A stretch of 64,000 bases of DNA from Mycobacterium sp. GA-2829. GTDB taxonomy: Bacteria > Actinomycetota > Actinomycetes > Mycobacteriales > Mycobacteriaceae. Every line of letters begins with the position of its first letter. Within the stretch, counting starts at the first letter, position 1. The position numbers and the translations under genes are program-made. The DNA is taken from positions 1 through 64,000 of the forward strand of contig NZ_LQIT01000029.1 in assembly GCF_001499965.1 (NCBI RefSeq), in the 5' to 3' direction. The notes beneath the pieces were generated by a model. The model was not told where the DNA came from and did not search any database. It saw nothing but the letters and a program-made list of their open reading frames with translations. Of this stretch, positions 8,580-16,360 are shown piece after piece.

Positions 8580-8686
8580 CGCCGCCTCCTTGTCGAGCGC
8601 CCCCCTGAGGAATCATGCGCCGCGGACGGGGTGCCGTCCCCGGGTTCGGCGGATTCCCGGTGCGGCGCGCGGCATAGCATCGGGGC
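8580..8686. other. Divergent promoter region, sulfatase / FAD-linked oxidase
   Basis: A 107-bp interval. It holds an inverted repeat GGACGG-4-CCGTCC (8624-8639), a possible operator or hairpin, and the -10 of the rightward gene. The leftward gene has a strong Shine-Dalgarno. Confidence 0.4.
8675..8680 (+). promoter_or_regulatory. -10 hexamer of the FAD-linked oxidase (leaderless)
   Basis: TAGCAT, six bases, then the ATG at 8687. No Shine-Dalgarno precedes the start. Confidence 0.5.
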
Positions 8687-10054
8687 ATGGTCGCTGACAC
8701 CCTGGCCGAGCTCATCGCCGAACTACCCGACGGTGTCGTGGTCACCGATCCCGACATCGTCGCCTCCTACCGGCAGGATCGCGCGGCCGACCCGAATGCG
8801 GGCACCGCGCTGGCGGTCGTGCGCCCCACCCGCACCGAAGAGGTGCAGACGGTGCTGCGGTGGGCGTCGGCGCACAAGGTCGCGGTCGTCCCGCGCGGGA
8901 TGGGCACCGGGCTGTCCGGTGGCGCCACCGCGCTCGACGGCGCCATCGTGCTGTCGACGGAGAAGATGCGTGCGATCACCGTCGACCCGGTCACCCGCAC
9001 CGCGGTCGCGCAGCCCGGGCTGCTGAACGCCGAGGTGAAGAAGGCCGTCGCCGAACACGGCCTGTGGTACCCGCCGGACCCGTCGTCGTTCGAGATCTGC
9101 AGCATCGGCGGCAACGTCGCGACCAACGCGGGCGGGTTGTGCTGTGTGAAGTACGGCGTCACCACCGACTACGTGCTGGGCCTGCAGGTGGTGCTCGCCG
9201 ACGGCACCGCGGTGCGTCTGGGCGGACCGCGGGTGAAGGACGTGGCGGGGCTGTCGCTGACCAAACTGTTCGTGGGCAGCGAGGGCACACTCGGCGTGAT
9301 CACCGAGGTGACGTTGCGGCTGCTGCCCCCGCAGCCGGCGGCCTGCACGGTGGTCGCGACGTTCGATTCGGTCGAGGCCGCTGCGGGCGCGGTCAGCACC
9401 ATCACCGGCCGGATCCGGCCGTCGATGCTCGAGTTCATGGACGCCGTCGCGATCAACGCCGTCGAGGACAAGCTGCGGATGGGTCTGGACCGCAACGCGG
9501 CGGCGATGATGGTCGCGGCGTCCGACGACCGCGGGCCCGCGGGCGCCGACGCCGCCGAGTTCATGGCGAAGGTGTTCACCGAAGCCGGTGCGAGCGAGGT
9601 CTTCTCGACGTCGGATCCCGACGAGGGTGAGGCGTTCGTGGCGGCCAGGCGCTATGCGATCCCTGCCGTCGAGGCGAAGGGGTCGCTGCTGCTCGAGGAC
9701 GTGGGCGTGCCGGTGCCCCGGCTCGCCGACCTGTGCGCGGGCATCGAGAAGATCGCCGCCGATCGCGATGTGGTCATCTCGGTGATCGCCCACGCCGGCG
9801 ACGGAAACACCCACCCGCTCATCGTGTTCGACCCGGCCGACGCGGCGATGGCCGAGCGCGCCGAGACGGCGTTCGGCGAGATCATGGACCTGGCGGTCAG
9901 CCTGGGCGGGACGATCACCGGCGAGCACGGCGTCGGACGGTTGAAGCGGCCGTGGCTGGCGGGCCAGATCGGTCCGGAGGCGATGGAACTCAACCGCCGG
10001 ATCAAGGCCGCGCTGGACCCCGAGGCCATCCTCAACCCCGGTGCGGCGTTCTGA
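8687..10054 (+). CDS. FAD-linked 2-hydroxyacid oxidase/dehydrogenase (GlcD-like)
   Basis: A 455-residue flavoprotein of the vanillyl-alcohol-oxidase superfamily with the FAD_binding_4 and FAD-oxidase_C arrangement of GlcD, D-lactate dehydrogenase and D-2-hydroxyglutarate dehydrogenase. The PP-loop PRGMGTGLSGGA and the segment SSFEICSIGGNVATNAGG bind FAD. HAGDGNTHP and GGTITGEHGVG near the C-terminus carry the substrate- and metal-binding residues. It should oxidise a 2-hydroxyacid to the 2-oxoacid and pass electrons to a quinone or carrier. Substrate not determined. Equivalent to Rv1257c. It is upstream of CYP130 on the same strand, but a 256-bp gap with two hairpins separates them. Confidence 0.88.
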   Translation: MVADTLAELIAELPDGVVVTDPDIVASYRQDRAADPNAGTALAVVRPTRTEEVQTVLRWASAHKVAVVPRGMGTGLSGGATALDGAIVLSTEKMRAITVDPVTRTAVAQPGLLNAEVKKAVAEHGLWYPPDPSSFEICSIGGNVATNAGGLCCVKYGVTTDYVLGLQVVLADGTAVRLGGPRVKDVAGLSLTKLFVGSEGTLGVITEVTLRLLPPQPAACTVVATFDSVEAAAGAVSTITGRIRPSMLEFMDAVAINAVEDKLRMGLDRNAAAMMVAASDDRGPAGADAAEFMAKVFTEAGASEVFSTSDPDEGEAFVAARRYAIPAVEAKGSLLLEDVGVPVPRLADLCAGIEKIAADRDVVISVIAHAGDGNTHPLIVFDPADAAMAERAETAFGEIMDLAVSLGGTITGEHGVGRLKRPWLAGQIGPEAMELNRRIKAALDPEAILNPGAAF

Positions 10055-10070
10055 CCTGCGATTTGTGCGG

Positions 10071-10140
10071 GGTTGTAGCGCGAGACTGAAACCACGCAGG
10101 CCCTTTCTCGAACTTTCGCTGCGGGATTTCAGTCTCGCGG
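10071..10140. repeat. Two-tier stem-loop element, copy 2
   Basis: Perfect 13-bp arms CGCGAGACTGAAA (10079-10091) and complement (10127-10139) enclose a 35-base loop. An inner 5-bp stem (10095-10099 with 10119-10123) leaves symmetric 3-base bulges. The centre 10107-10119 reads CTCGAACTTTCGC, the reverse complement of the core in copy 1. The full 70 bp recurs without a mismatch at 10174-10243. Confidence 0.85.
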
Positions 10141-10173
10141 GGTGTCGGTGGGCGCGTCGATGATGCCGCGCTT

Positions 10174-10243
10174 GGTTGTAGCGCGAGACTGAAACCACGC
10201 AGGCCCTTTCTCGAACTTTCGCTGCGGGATTTCAGTCTCGCGG
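10174..10243. repeat. Two-tier stem-loop element, copy 3 (exact duplicate of copy 2)
   Basis: Identical over 70 bp to 10071-10140, in the same orientation, after a 33-bp spacer. Arms are 10182-10194 and 10230-10242, with core 10210-10222. Together the pair fills most of the 256-bp gap between the FAD-linked oxidase and cyp130. Confidence 0.85.
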
Positions 10244-10310
10244 TGACCGACGACGCGGTCAGCGCGCGTTTTCGTGCACAAATCGCACGCCGAGGTGGTA
10301 TCCATGAGAC

Positions 10311-11507
10311 ATGACGGCCAATGTGTCTCATCAGCCGAGGTTCCAGCTCGCCACCGCCGACACCTGGGCAGACCCGTGGCCGATGTACGCCGCGCTGCGC
10401 GATCACGACCCGGTCCACCACGTCGTCCCGGCCGCCGCGCCCGACCTCGACTACTACGTGCTCTCCCGGCACGCCGACGTCTGGCGTGCGGCGCGCGACC
10501 ACGAGACGTTCTCGTCCGCGCAGGGGTTGACGGTTAATTACAATGAGCTCGAGCTGATCGGGCTCGCGGACAATCCGCCGTTCGTCATGCAGGATCCCCC
10601 GACGCACATTGAGTTCCGCAAGCTGGTCGCGCGGGGGTTCACGCCGCGGCAGGTGGAGGCTGTCGAACCGGCGGTGCGGGGGTTCGTCGTCGAACGTCTC
10701 GAGGCGCTGCGCGCGAACGGCGGCGGCGACATCGTGCGCGAGTTGTTCAAACCGCTGCCGTCGATGGTCGTCGCGCACTATCTCGGCGTCCCAGAGGCGG
10801 ACCGGGCCCAGTTCGACGGTTGGACCGAGGCGATCGTGGCGGCCAACACCGAAGCCGGCGGCGTCGTCGGCGCCGGTGATGCCATCGGCGCGATGATGGG
10901 CTACTTCGCCGAGCTGATCGAGCGGCGCCGAAGCGAACCGGGCGATGACACGATCAGCCACCTGGTGGCCGCAGGCATCGACCCGCTGCCGGTGCTGGCG
11001 TTCACGTTCACGATGGTGACCGGAGGTAACGACACCACCACCGGAATGCTCGGCGGCACAGTGCAACTGCTACATCAGCGGCCCGACCAGCGGCGGCTGC
11101 TCGCGGAAGAACCCGCGCTGATCGGCGACGCCGTCGACGAGTTCCTGCGGCTCACCTCCCCGGTGCAGGGACTCGCCCGCACCGCCACCCGCGATGTCAC
11201 GATCGAGGACACCACCATCCCGGCGGGCCGCAAGGTATTGCTGCTGTACGGCTCGGCCAACCGGGATGAGCGCGAATTCGGTTCGGACGCGGCCGAACTC
11301 GACGTCACCCGCAGGCCGCGCAACATCCTGACGTTCAGCCACGGCGCGCACTTCTGCCTCGGCGCGGCGGCAGCGCGTATGCAGTCCCGCGTCGCGCTGA
11401 CCGAACTGCTCACCCGCTGCCCGGAGTTCACCGTCGACGAAGCCGAAATCGTGTGGGCCGGCGGCAGTTACGTGCGGCGCCCGCTGTCCGTGCCGGTGAC
11501 GTTCTGA
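10311..11507 (+). CDS. cyp130: Cytochrome P450 CYP130
   Basis: A 398-residue soluble P450. The heme-ligand loop FSHGAHFCLG places the thiolate at about Cys349. The I-helix oxygen-activation motif is GGNDTT, and EFLRLTSPVQ is the K-helix ExxR. It needs a ferredoxin and reductase encoded elsewhere. The M. tuberculosis CYP130 (Rv1256c) binds azoles and arylamides and N-demethylates dextromethorphan in vitro; its physiological substrate is unclear. TATCCA at 10299-10304 six bases before the ATG is a weak -10. The stop overlaps the next gene as TGATG, so the TetR partner is translationally coupled. Confidence 0.88.
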   Translation: MTANVSHQPRFQLATADTWADPWPMYAALRDHDPVHHVVPAAAPDLDYYVLSRHADVWRAARDHETFSSAQGLTVNYNELELIGLADNPPFVMQDPPTHIEFRKLVARGFTPRQVEAVEPAVRGFVVERLEALRANGGGDIVRELFKPLPSMVVAHYLGVPEADRAQFDGWTEAIVAANTEAGGVVGAGDAIGAMMGYFAELIERRRSEPGDDTISHLVAAGIDPLPVLAFTFTMVTGGNDTTTGMLGGTVQLLHQRPDQRRLLAEEPALIGDAVDEFLRLTSPVQGLARTATRDVTIEDTTIPAGRKVLLLYGSANRDEREFGSDAAELDVTRRPRNILTFSHGAHFCLGAAAARMQSRVALTELLTRCPEFTVDEAEIVWAGGSYVRRPLSVPVTF

Positions 11508-12058
11508 TGGTCGCCGACCGCATCCTCGACGCGGCGGAGCGGCTGTTCGCCGAACGCGACGCCGCCGGTGTCGGTATGAACGACATCGCCCGCGCGGCCG
11601 GGTGTTCGCGGGCGACGCTCTACCGCTACTTCGACAGCCGCGACACCCTGCACACCGCCTACGTCCACCGGCAGGCGCAGCGGCTCTACCGCACGCTCGC
11701 CGACGAGGTCGGCGGGATCACCGACCCGGCCGAACGGCTCGTCGAGGGCACGCTCGTGACGCTGCGCAGTGTGCGCGAGAATCCCGCGCTCTCCTCGTGG
11801 TTCGCGCCGACCGCCCGTCCGATCGGCGGTGAGTGGGCGGCGCGGTCGGAGGTGGTGGCCGCGATGGCCGAGGCGTTCGTGCGGTCGCTGGGCACCCAGA
11901 ACGGCACCGCGCGACGGGCCCGCTGGCTGGTGCGGGTGCTGACCTCGCTGCTGCTGTTCCCCGGCCGCGACGAGGCCGACGAACGCGCGATGCTCGTGGA
12001 GTTCGTGGCGCCGGTGCTGCTCGGTGAGGTCAGACCTGCCAGTACGCCTGCGCCTTGA
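11507..12058 (+). CDS. TetR-family regulator coupled to CYP130
   Basis: A 183-residue TetR protein. The N-terminal helix-turn-helix spans about residues 5-50 (MNDIARAAGCSRATLYRYFDSRDTL). The C-terminal ligand domain is not assignable. The ATG at 11507 shares its A with the TGA of cyp130, so the regulator is made from the P450 transcript, as in the Rv1256c-Rv1255c pair. It likely controls the pair itself; I did not find a convincing palindromic operator distinct from the large stem-loops upstream of cyp130. The 3' end overlaps the convergent siderophore-interacting gene by 29 bp. Confidence 0.87.
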   Translation: MVADRILDAAERLFAERDAAGVGMNDIARAAGCSRATLYRYFDSRDTLHTAYVHRQAQRLYRTLADEVGGITDPAERLVEGTLVTLRSVRENPALSSWFAPTARPIGGEWAARSEVVAAMAEAFVRSLGTQNGTARRARWLVRVLTSLLLFPGRDEADERAMLVEFVAPVLLGEVRPASTPAP

Positions 12059-12746
12059 TCGACTTCTTCGGGATCTTGTAGTCCTCGCGCAGGACCTTGG
12101 ACACCGCGCGGGTGGTTCGGTTGTCGCAGGCCACCCACCCGAAGTGGTCGGCCGCGTCGAACGCGGCGGCGGCGACGGTCTCGATGAGCGCCTCGCCGCC
12201 GTTCTTGCGGTCCACCCACGTCACGTCCGAGGGACGCGCGACCGGGAGCTGTTTGTCCTCTTCGTGTCCGGCCTCGAGGAACACCCGCGCCGGGGCGTCC
12301 CTGATGGCGGCCAGCAGCGAGTTGATCGCGGGCAGCGAGGCGGTGTCGCCGACGACCACGTAGCCGGCCGGGCTCGGCTGCGGCAGTGCGAAATTGCTGC
12401 CGAGCACGGTGATCTCGAGGGTGTCGCCGGGTTGCGCGTCACGCGCCCACTGCGAGGCCACCCCGTCGTGCAGAGCGAATTCGATGTCGACGGTGTCGCC
12501 GGCCGGGTCGGGATCGACCAGCGTGTAGCCGCGCTGATGCTGTTTGTCGCCGTCGGCGAACCACACCCGCACCCACTGGGTCGGATGCGGCGGGTTGTCG
12601 GCGAGCATGCCGCCCGCGGTGAAGCTCAGCCGGAGGTAATACGGGCCGATCTCGCGCTTGCCGGTGACGGTGAACGTGTAGTCGCCGGCGCGCATCAGCT
12701 TGAGCACCGCGCCGCTGAACCCGCGCGACGGCTTCTTGTCGGACAT
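12030..12746 (-). CDS. Siderophore-interacting protein (FAD ferric-siderophore reductase)
   Basis: A 238-residue SIP-family flavoprotein. The ferredoxin-reductase-like FAD domain includes QRGYTLVDPDPAGD (the RxYT FAD motif) and the NAD(P)H domain includes VVVGDTASLPAINSLL. Such proteins reduce Fe(III) in imported siderophores in the cytosol; the mycobacterial counterpart is annotated ViuB (Rv2895c). The ATG at 12746 follows GGTGGGA. An IdeR-type iron box lies 26-44 bp upstream (12772-12790) over a possible -10, so iron-repressed expression is expected. This gene is not at this place in the M. tuberculosis map I recall. It overlaps the convergent TetR gene by 29 bp. Confidence 0.88.
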   Translation of the reverse strand: MSDKKPSRGFSGAVLKLMRAGDYTFTVTGKREIGPYYLRLSFTAGGMLADNPPHPTQWVRVWFADGDKQHQRGYTLVDPDPAGDTVDIEFALHDGVASQWARDAQPGDTLEITVLGSNFALPQPSPAGYVVVGDTASLPAINSLLAAIRDAPARVFLEAGHEEDKQLPVARPSDVTWVDRKNGGEALIETVAAAAFDAADHFGWVACDNRTTRAVSKVLREDYKIPKKSIKAQAYWQV

Positions 12747-12771
12747 CGAGTCCCACCCTTCGTTCGAAAGC

Positions 12772-12790
12772 TTAGGGCAGCTTAACCTAA
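12772..12790 (-). promoter_or_regulatory. IdeR iron box upstream of the siderophore-interacting gene
   Basis: The 19-mer TTAGGGCAGCTTAACCTAA matches 15 of 19 positions of the IdeR/DtxR consensus TTAGGTTAGGCTAACCTAA, with both outer half-sites intact. On the minus strand TAAGCT (12774-12769) overlaps its edge and is a plausible -10, so bound IdeR-Fe(II) would block polymerase. Confidence 0.85.
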
Positions 12791-12841
12791 GCCCCGGCGG
12801 CATTCGGGTGCTCCGCCGATCGTCGAGACTGCGGAGAAGGA

Positions 12842-13993
12842 TCAGGCCGTGCGCACCCGGGTGAACCGGTGCAGCACCCACGCCAGCGGGATGGTGACCA
12901 CCATCGTGCCGACGAACAACCACAGCATCGAGCCCGTGTAGATGGGATAGCGCAGGATCTCCACCATCACCACCTCCATGGTGATCAGGTGGATGAGGAA
13001 GATCTCGTAGGAGATCTCGCCGAGGAAGACCATCGGCCTGCTGGCGAGCAGCTTCGAATACCAACCGCGGTCGCCCAGGGCCAGCGGCGCCACCGTCAGC
13101 GTCGCGATCACCGCGTAGAACGCGGTCTTGGCCAGCGCCTCCCGCAGTTCGGCGGGCGACGTGGTGGGCTCCCCCGCGATCGGCGTCGACGCGATCAGAT
13201 AGCAGACCACCGCCAGCGGCACCGCCACCAGCGCGTAGACCCGTACCCGCATCGCAGCCAGCACCGCCAGCAGCATGCCGCCGAGGAACCACACCAGATA
13301 CGTCGGCAACCACAGCCGGGCGCCGTCGGGCAGCCAGTCGACGCTGTGCACCAGCCACAGCCACAGCGGCGACATCGCCGCGAGCACCGCCAATCCGGCC
13401 AGCAGCAGCCCCGGCCGCCACGCGCGCCGGCACAGCACGACCAGCAGCAGGTAGGCCAGTGCGGGCAGCACGACGTAGAACGCGGCCTCGACGGCGAGGC
13501 TCCACATCTGCGTCAGCCCCTGGTGCAGGAACGAGTACAGGTAGTCGTCGGTGTAGATCTGGGTCAGCGTGAGGTTGCGGAACAACCCCTCCCAGGTGTG
13601 TCCGGGATTCGGGCCCGCGGTGCGAAAGTGATAGACGAGGTACGCCGCTACCACGGTCACCACGTAGGCGGGCATGATGCGGCGCACCCGATGCCAGGCG
13701 TAGCGGCGCACCGACGGCGCCGGACGGCCGTGCGCGGCGGCCTGCACCCACGGCCGGAACAGCAGGAACCCCGAGAGCACGAAGAAGATCGGCACACCGA
13801 TCTCCATGCGGGAGTAGATCAGCCCGGCGAACCCCTGCGGGTATCTGCCGGTGGTGTAGGCGGCGTGGGTCAGCACCACCAGGAGCGCGGCGACGGCGCG
13901 GACACCGGTGAGCGAGGCGACCCGTTCGGCGGTCGAGACGGACTCCAGCCCCCCCTGGGCCACCGGGTCGGCCACGCCGCGGGGTGCGGTCAC
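12842..13993 (-). CDS. Membrane acyltransferase (acyltransferase 3 family)
   Basis: A 383-residue integral membrane protein with about ten helices. The family pattern LTGVRAVAALLVVLTHAAY places the conserved catalytic-type histidine in the first helix, and FFVLSGFLLFRPW follows. Members O-acylate sugars, lipids or peptidoglycan at the membrane; the acceptor is unknown. The GTG start at 13993 overlaps the TGA of deaD (GTGA), so the two are translationally coupled, matching the Rv1253-Rv1254 pair. A link between RNA-helicase and envelope-modifying functions is not obvious and may just be co-expression. Confidence 0.85.
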   Translation of the reverse strand: MTAPRGVADPVAQGGLESVSTAERVASLTGVRAVAALLVVLTHAAYTTGRYPQGFAGLIYSRMEIGVPIFFVLSGFLLFRPWVQAAAHGRPAPSVRRYAWHRVRRIMPAYVVTVVAAYLVYHFRTAGPNPGHTWEGLFRNLTLTQIYTDDYLYSFLHQGLTQMWSLAVEAAFYVVLPALAYLLLVVLCRRAWRPGLLLAGLAVLAAMSPLWLWLVHSVDWLPDGARLWLPTYLVWFLGGMLLAVLAAMRVRVYALVAVPLAVVCYLIASTPIAGEPTTSPAELREALAKTAFYAVIATLTVAPLALGDRGWYSKLLASRPMVFLGEISYEIFLIHLITMEVVMVEILRYPIYTGSMLWLFVGTMVVTIPLAWVLHRFTRVRTA

Positions 13994-15666
13994 TTGCCTT
14001 TGTGGCGTGCCTTCGGCCCGCGGTCGGGCTCGAGGTTGATCAGCACGCCCTGGATCCGTGTGCGCTCGAGCTTCTTGAGGGTGTCCTTCGGCAGCTTGGC
14101 AGGCAGTTCCACCAGCGAGTAGTCCAGCCGGATGTTGATGTGGCCGAAGTCGCTGCGGTTCAGGCCGCCCTCGTTGGCGATGGCCCCCACGATGGCGCCG
14201 GGCATCACCTTGTGCCGCTTGCCCACGGCGATGCGGTAGGTGGCGAGGTCCGTCCGCGTCGTCCGCTCCCGAGGTTTGCGGGGGCCGCCCTCCTCCCGCG
14301 CGGGACGCTCGCGACGCTTCTCCGGCGGCGGTTCGGTCATCAGGAACGCCTCGCCGTTGCGGGACTGCACGGCCAGCGCCGCGGCGATGTCGGCCAGCGG
14401 CACGTTGTTGTCGCGTTCGTAGTCCTCGATCAGCCGCCGGAACAGTTCGGTGCCCGGGGCGTTGAGCGCCTCGCTGATCGAGTCGCGGAACTTCTCCACC
14501 CGCTGGGCGTTGACGTCCTCGACCGACGGCAGCTGGGATTCGACGAGTTTCTGCCGGGTGACCCGCTCGATCGCACCGAGGAGGTGGCGTTCGCGGGGCG
14601 TGACGAACAGCAGTGCGGTGCCCGACCGGCCCGCGCGTCCGGTGCGCCCGATGCGGTGCACGTAGGACTCGGGATCGTGCGGGATGTCGAAGTTCACCAC
14701 GTGCGAGATCCGCTCGACGTCCAGCCCGCGGGCGGCCACGTCGGTGGCCACCAGGATGTCGATCGTCCCGTCCTTGAGCTGGGAGATTGTCCGTTCGCGC
14801 ACCGTCTGCGGGATGTCACCGTTGATGGCCGCGGCGGCGAATCCGCGCGCCCGCAGCTTCTCGGCCACCTCCTCGGTGGCCTGTTTGGTGCGGACGAACA
14901 CGATCATCGCGTCGCCCTCTTCGACCTCCAGCAGCCGGGTGAGCGCATCCATCTTCCGCGGGTAGGACACCTGGTAGTAGCGCTGGGTGATGTTCTCGGC
15001 GGTCTGCGTCTTGGCCTTGACCGTCACCTCGACGGGGTCGTGCAGGTACTTGGCGGTGATCTTCTTGATCGCCGGCGGCATGGTCGCCGAGAACAGCGCG
15101 ACCTGCTTGTACTCGGGGGTGTCGGCGAGGATGCGCTCGACGTCCTCGGCGAACCCCATCTGCAGCATCTCGTCGGCCTCGTCGAGCACCATGTAGTCCA
15201 GGCGCGAGACGTCCAGGGTGCCCTTCTCCAGGTGGTCGATCACGCGGCCGGGCGTGCCGACCACGACCTGGGCGCCGCGTTTGAGACCCGCCAGCTGCGG
15301 TCCGTACGACGAGCCGCCGTAGACCGGCAGCACGTTGACGTTGAGGTGCGCGCCGTAGCGGCCGAACGCCTCGGCGACCTGCAGTGCGAGCTCGCGCGTC
15401 GGCGCCAGGACCAGCGCCTGGGTGGCGCGGCTGTCGGTGTCGATCTTGGACAGGATCGGGATCGCGAACGCGGCGGTCTTGCCAGTGCCGGTCTGCGCGA
15501 GCCCGACGACGTCGGACCCGGCGAGCATCGCGGGGATCGTGGCGGCCTGGATCGCCGACGGTGTCTCGTAGCCGACGTCGGCGACGGCACGCAACACCTC
15601 CGGGTGAATCTGCAGATCAGCGAAGGTGGTTTCGGTGCCGGTGGACTCCGGTTCAGGCGACGTCAT
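13990..15666 (-). CDS. deaD: DEAD-box RNA helicase DeaD/CsdA
   Basis: A 558-residue ATP-dependent RNA helicase for ribosome assembly, cold adaptation and mRNA turnover. Motifs in order: Q motif (GYETPSAIQ), I (AQTGTGKTAA), Ia (PTRELALQ), GG and TPGR, II (VLDEADEM), III (SATMP), V (ATDVAARGLD) and VI (HRIGRTGRAGR). A C-terminal DbpA-like RNA-recognition fold (YRIAVGKRHKVMPGAIVGAI) follows a charged linker of about residues 430-470. The ATG at 15666 has TAGACT nine bases upstream on its strand. It leads a two-gene operon with the acyltransferase. Equivalent to Rv1253. Confidence 0.93.
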   Translation of the reverse strand: MTSPEPESTGTETTFADLQIHPEVLRAVADVGYETPSAIQAATIPAMLAGSDVVGLAQTGTGKTAAFAIPILSKIDTDSRATQALVLAPTRELALQVAEAFGRYGAHLNVNVLPVYGGSSYGPQLAGLKRGAQVVVGTPGRVIDHLEKGTLDVSRLDYMVLDEADEMLQMGFAEDVERILADTPEYKQVALFSATMPPAIKKITAKYLHDPVEVTVKAKTQTAENITQRYYQVSYPRKMDALTRLLEVEEGDAMIVFVRTKQATEEVAEKLRARGFAAAAINGDIPQTVRERTISQLKDGTIDILVATDVAARGLDVERISHVVNFDIPHDPESYVHRIGRTGRAGRSGTALLFVTPRERHLLGAIERVTRQKLVESQLPSVEDVNAQRVEKFRDSISEALNAPGTELFRRLIEDYERDNNVPLADIAAALAVQSRNGEAFLMTEPPPEKRRERPAREEGGPRKPRERTTRTDLATYRIAVGKRHKVMPGAIVGAIANEGGLNRSDFGHINIRLDYSLVELPAKLPKDTLKKLERTRIQGVLINLEPDRGPKARHKGK

Positions 15667-15740
15667 AACGTGGCCAGTCTAGTGCGCCATCGGGCGAGTT
15701 CCGCCCAGCGCGCCTGTTCGAAGCTCGCAATCTATCCCGG

Positions 15741-15746
15741 TACGGT
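15741..15746 (+). promoter_or_regulatory. -10 hexamer of the LprE-like gene
   Basis: TACGGT, eight bases, then the GTG at 15755: a probable leaderless or near-leaderless start, with slightly longer spacing than others in this window. Confidence 0.4.
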
Positions 15747-15754
15747 GCGCTGTT

Positions 15755-16330
15755 GTGAAACGGGTGGTCTCGATCGCGGTCGCTATCGCCGTGGATATCG
15801 CCGCTCTGTCGACCCTCGTCGGCTGCGGCTCCGGGGACTCGACGGTGTCGAAGACTCCCGAGGCCTCTGCTCCGCCGCCCGCCGCCACCAGTCCCACCAC
15901 GCCGAGCATCGCCCCGACCGTCGGCCCCCCGCCCACGGCGCCAGGACCGGCCGACCCGTGCGCGGTCAACCTCGCAGCCCCCGAGATCGCCAAGGCGGTG
16001 TCCGAACTCCCCCGCGATCCGCGCAGCAACCAGGCCTGGAGCCCCGAGCCGGTGGCGGGCAACTACAACGAGTGCGCGCAGCTGTCGGCGGTCATCGTGA
16101 AGGCCAACACCAACGCCGAGAATCCCAACACCCGCGCGGTGATGTTCCACCTCGGCAAGTTCATCCCGACCGGGGTGCCCGACACCTACGGCTTCAACGG
16201 ACTCGACCCGGCCGGCACCACCGGCGACACCGTCGCGCTGCGCTACTCCGGTGAGGTCGACGGGCTGGCCAGCATCGTGCGGTTCCGGTGGAACGGCAAC
16301 GGCGTCGAGCTGATCGGCAACACCGGCTGA
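15755..16330 (+). CDS. lprE: LprE-like lipoprotein (LppP/LprE family)
   Basis: A 191-residue secreted lipoprotein. The signal peptide ends in the lipobox LVGC, giving lipidated Cys24, followed by a Pro/Ala/Thr-rich linker of about residues 30-65. The folded part has the LppP/LprE pattern DPCAVNLAAPEIAKAV and GNYNECAQLSAVIVKA with two cysteines likely disulfide-linked. Role uncertain; M. tuberculosis LprE (Rv1252c) is implicated in host interaction and survival in macrophages. The GTG start at 15755 is the only start that gives a proper signal peptide. Divergent from deaD across 88 bp. Confidence 0.82.
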   Translation: MKRVVSIAVAIAVDIAALSTLVGCGSGDSTVSKTPEASAPPPAATSPTTPSIAPTVGPPPTAPGPADPCAVNLAAPEIAKAVSELPRDPRSNQAWSPEPVAGNYNECAQLSAVIVKANTNAENPNTRAVMFHLGKFIPTGVPDTYGFNGLDPAGTTGDTVALRYSGEVDGLASIVRFRWNGNGVELIGNTG

Positions 16331-16347
16331 CTGTCGGACCGCTGCCC

Positions 16348-16353
16348 TACAGT
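16348..16353 (+). promoter_or_regulatory. -10 hexamer of the nuclease-helicase gene
   Basis: TACAGT followed by seven bases and the GTG at 16361. It overlaps the alternative GTG at 16352, which therefore cannot be the start on a transcript made from this promoter. Confidence 0.55.
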
Positions 16354-16360
16354 GGCGGGC

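Noticed and set aside
10071..10243. Possible CRISPR array
   Set aside because: Only two 70-bp copies with one spacer, long internal dyad, and no cas genes.
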